Source: Bacteroidales bacterium
GTDB lineage: Bacteria; Bacteroidota; Bacteroidia; Bacteroidales; SMBSF39
Assembly (NCBI GenBank): GCA_021107685.1
Contig: JAIOSH010000029.1
Span: 1 to 6,327, forward strand
Direction of reading: 5' to 3'
Length of the DNA stretch: 6,327 nucleotides
The notes under the pieces were generated by a model. The model saw only the letters and a list, made by a program, of their open reading frames with translations. It was not told the DNA's origin and did not search any database. A program made the position numbers and the translations under genes. Shown here one piece after another: positions 5,629-6,327 of the stretch (the first letter of the stretch is position 1; the number at the start of each line of letters is the position of its first letter).

Positions 5629-6327
5629 TTAAAAATTTTCTACATCATATCTTTCAAAAAAATTATTTGGATAAGATTTGCAGGGATTACCTTTATATAC
5701 TTCAATTGAAGCATTATTTATATCAATTATTGCAGTGGATAATGTTCTTCCTTTTACGTTTCCTTCAGGATGACGACATGGTGAAAAAGGGGCATTTTCA
5801 TGGCTTGAAAGAATATCCATAATATCTTTTTTTCTAATATGTTTTATAGAAGGTAATTTTTTAATATTTTTTGAAATCACAGAAAATCGTGATAAAGAGG
5901 AGGTTTTAACATATTCATCTTCCTGCGGTAAATTTTTGGTTTGTTCTAAAATTAAATGATTTGTATGAAAATAAATTCCTTTAGGTTCTTTTATTTGAAA
6001 GTTGTAGGGAGTAACTTCCACTGATAAAATTCGTTTTTCAGCAGTTGATGCAAGATTATGGTGATATGCGAAAGCCCTGTTAGGATCAGTAGTAATTTTT
6101 ATTGCTTCATCCAATGATTTGGCTTCCAGCACAGCCCTGTTTAGGAAATACCTCGGCACACCGGTATTCCATTGCATTGAAGCAATGTAATTTGTTGTTT
6201 GAGCAATTCCATAATTATTTATTCCCGGACCATTTCCTATTAATATACCCGGATAGGTTAACACTAAAAAAGTTACCCCGGAAGGAGGTGTTGCTTTAAC
6301 CATAAACATTTTTCCATGGTTGGCTTC
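5629..6327 (-). CDS. C45-family Ntn hydrolase/acyltransferase, C-terminal part
   Basis: The reading frame is open to the right edge and ends with TAA at 5629, so these are the last 232 residues of a longer protein. The ATG at 6309 is internal: the six codons before it (EANHGK) continue the family alignment. Recognisable marks, counting from the first visible residue, are NNYGIAQTTNYI (37-48), VPRYFLNRAVLEAKSLDEA (57-75), RAFAYHHNLAS (84-94), VEVTPYNF (103-110), YFHTNHL (119-125), SPCRHPEG (182-189) and the closing strand pair TLSTAIIDINNASIEVYKG (195-213). This pattern fits the acyl-CoA:6-aminopenicillanate acyltransferase-like family (peptidase C45), whose members cut themselves to expose an N-terminal Cys and then hydrolyse or transfer amide-linked acyl groups. 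That Cys and any signal peptide lie outside the window, so activity, substrate and location cannot be judged. The gene is convergent with the C1B peptidase gene, and their stop codons are 151 bp apart. Confidence 0.85.
   Translation of the reverse strand, partial: EANHGKMFMVKATPPSGVTFLVLTYPGILIGNGPGINNYGIAQTTNYIASMQWNTGVPRYFLNRAVLEAKSLDEAIKITTDPNRAFAYHHNLASTAEKRILSVEVTPYNFQIKEPKGIYFHTNHLILEQTKNLPQEDEYVKTSSLSRFSVISKNIKKLPSIKHIRKKDIMDILSSHENAPFSPCRHPEGNVKGRTLSTAIIDINNASIEVYKGNPCKSYPNNFFERYDVENF

Noticed and set aside
6307..6309. ATG at 6309 as the start of the C45 gene
   Set aside because: The frame stays open upstream to the window edge, and a 226-residue product would lack the nucleophile half of the Ntn domain. 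The gene is partial, not short.

Overview
The window reads as a piece of a Bacteroidota chromosome. Three things support this: a C-terminal type IX secretion (T9SS type A) sorting domain on the 998-residue protein; promoter boxes of the Bacteroidota form TAnnTTTG in the two larger gaps between genes; and AT-rich DNA with A/T-only sequence in place of Shine-Dalgarno motifs before the start codons. The sequence does not fix an order or genus.

Layout, left to right. (1) Positions 1-872, minus strand: the first 290 codons of a secreted protein made of fibronectin-III-like repeats, cut by the left edge. (2) Positions 920-3916, minus strand: a complete 998-residue exported protein with sortilin/BNR-like beta-propeller sequence and a T9SS sorting tail. 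It lies 47 bp upstream of gene 1, and no promoter is visible between them, so the two are probably co-transcribed and both act outside the cell. (3) Positions 3917-4259: a 343-bp divergent control region. It holds a promoter for each direction and, between them, two identical 15-bp direct repeats with a 21-bp period (two helical turns), which look like a regulator binding site. (4) Positions 4260-5477, plus strand: a complete exported papain-fold peptidase of the bleomycin hydrolase/aminopeptidase C type with an intact Cys/His/Asn triad. (5) Positions 5474-5597: a GC-richer 124-bp stretch that folds into a closed multi-helix (cloverleaf-like) structure, with a Bacteroidota -7 box just outside it on the minus strand. 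(6) Positions 5629-6327, minus strand: the C-terminal 232 residues of a C45-family (acyl-CoA:6-aminopenicillanate acyltransferase-like) Ntn hydrolase, cut by the right edge.

How the parts may work together: the left pair looks like a cell-surface or extracellular module exported by Sec and, at least for the 998-residue protein, by T9SS. The exported C1B peptidase is transcribed divergently from that pair and could share its regulation through the repeats at 4085-4120. The peptidase and the C45 enzyme are convergent, so they are not an operon, and the structured element sits between their 3' ends. That element is the least explained and most interesting part of the window: it could be an undescribed small RNA or a short dispersed repeat.
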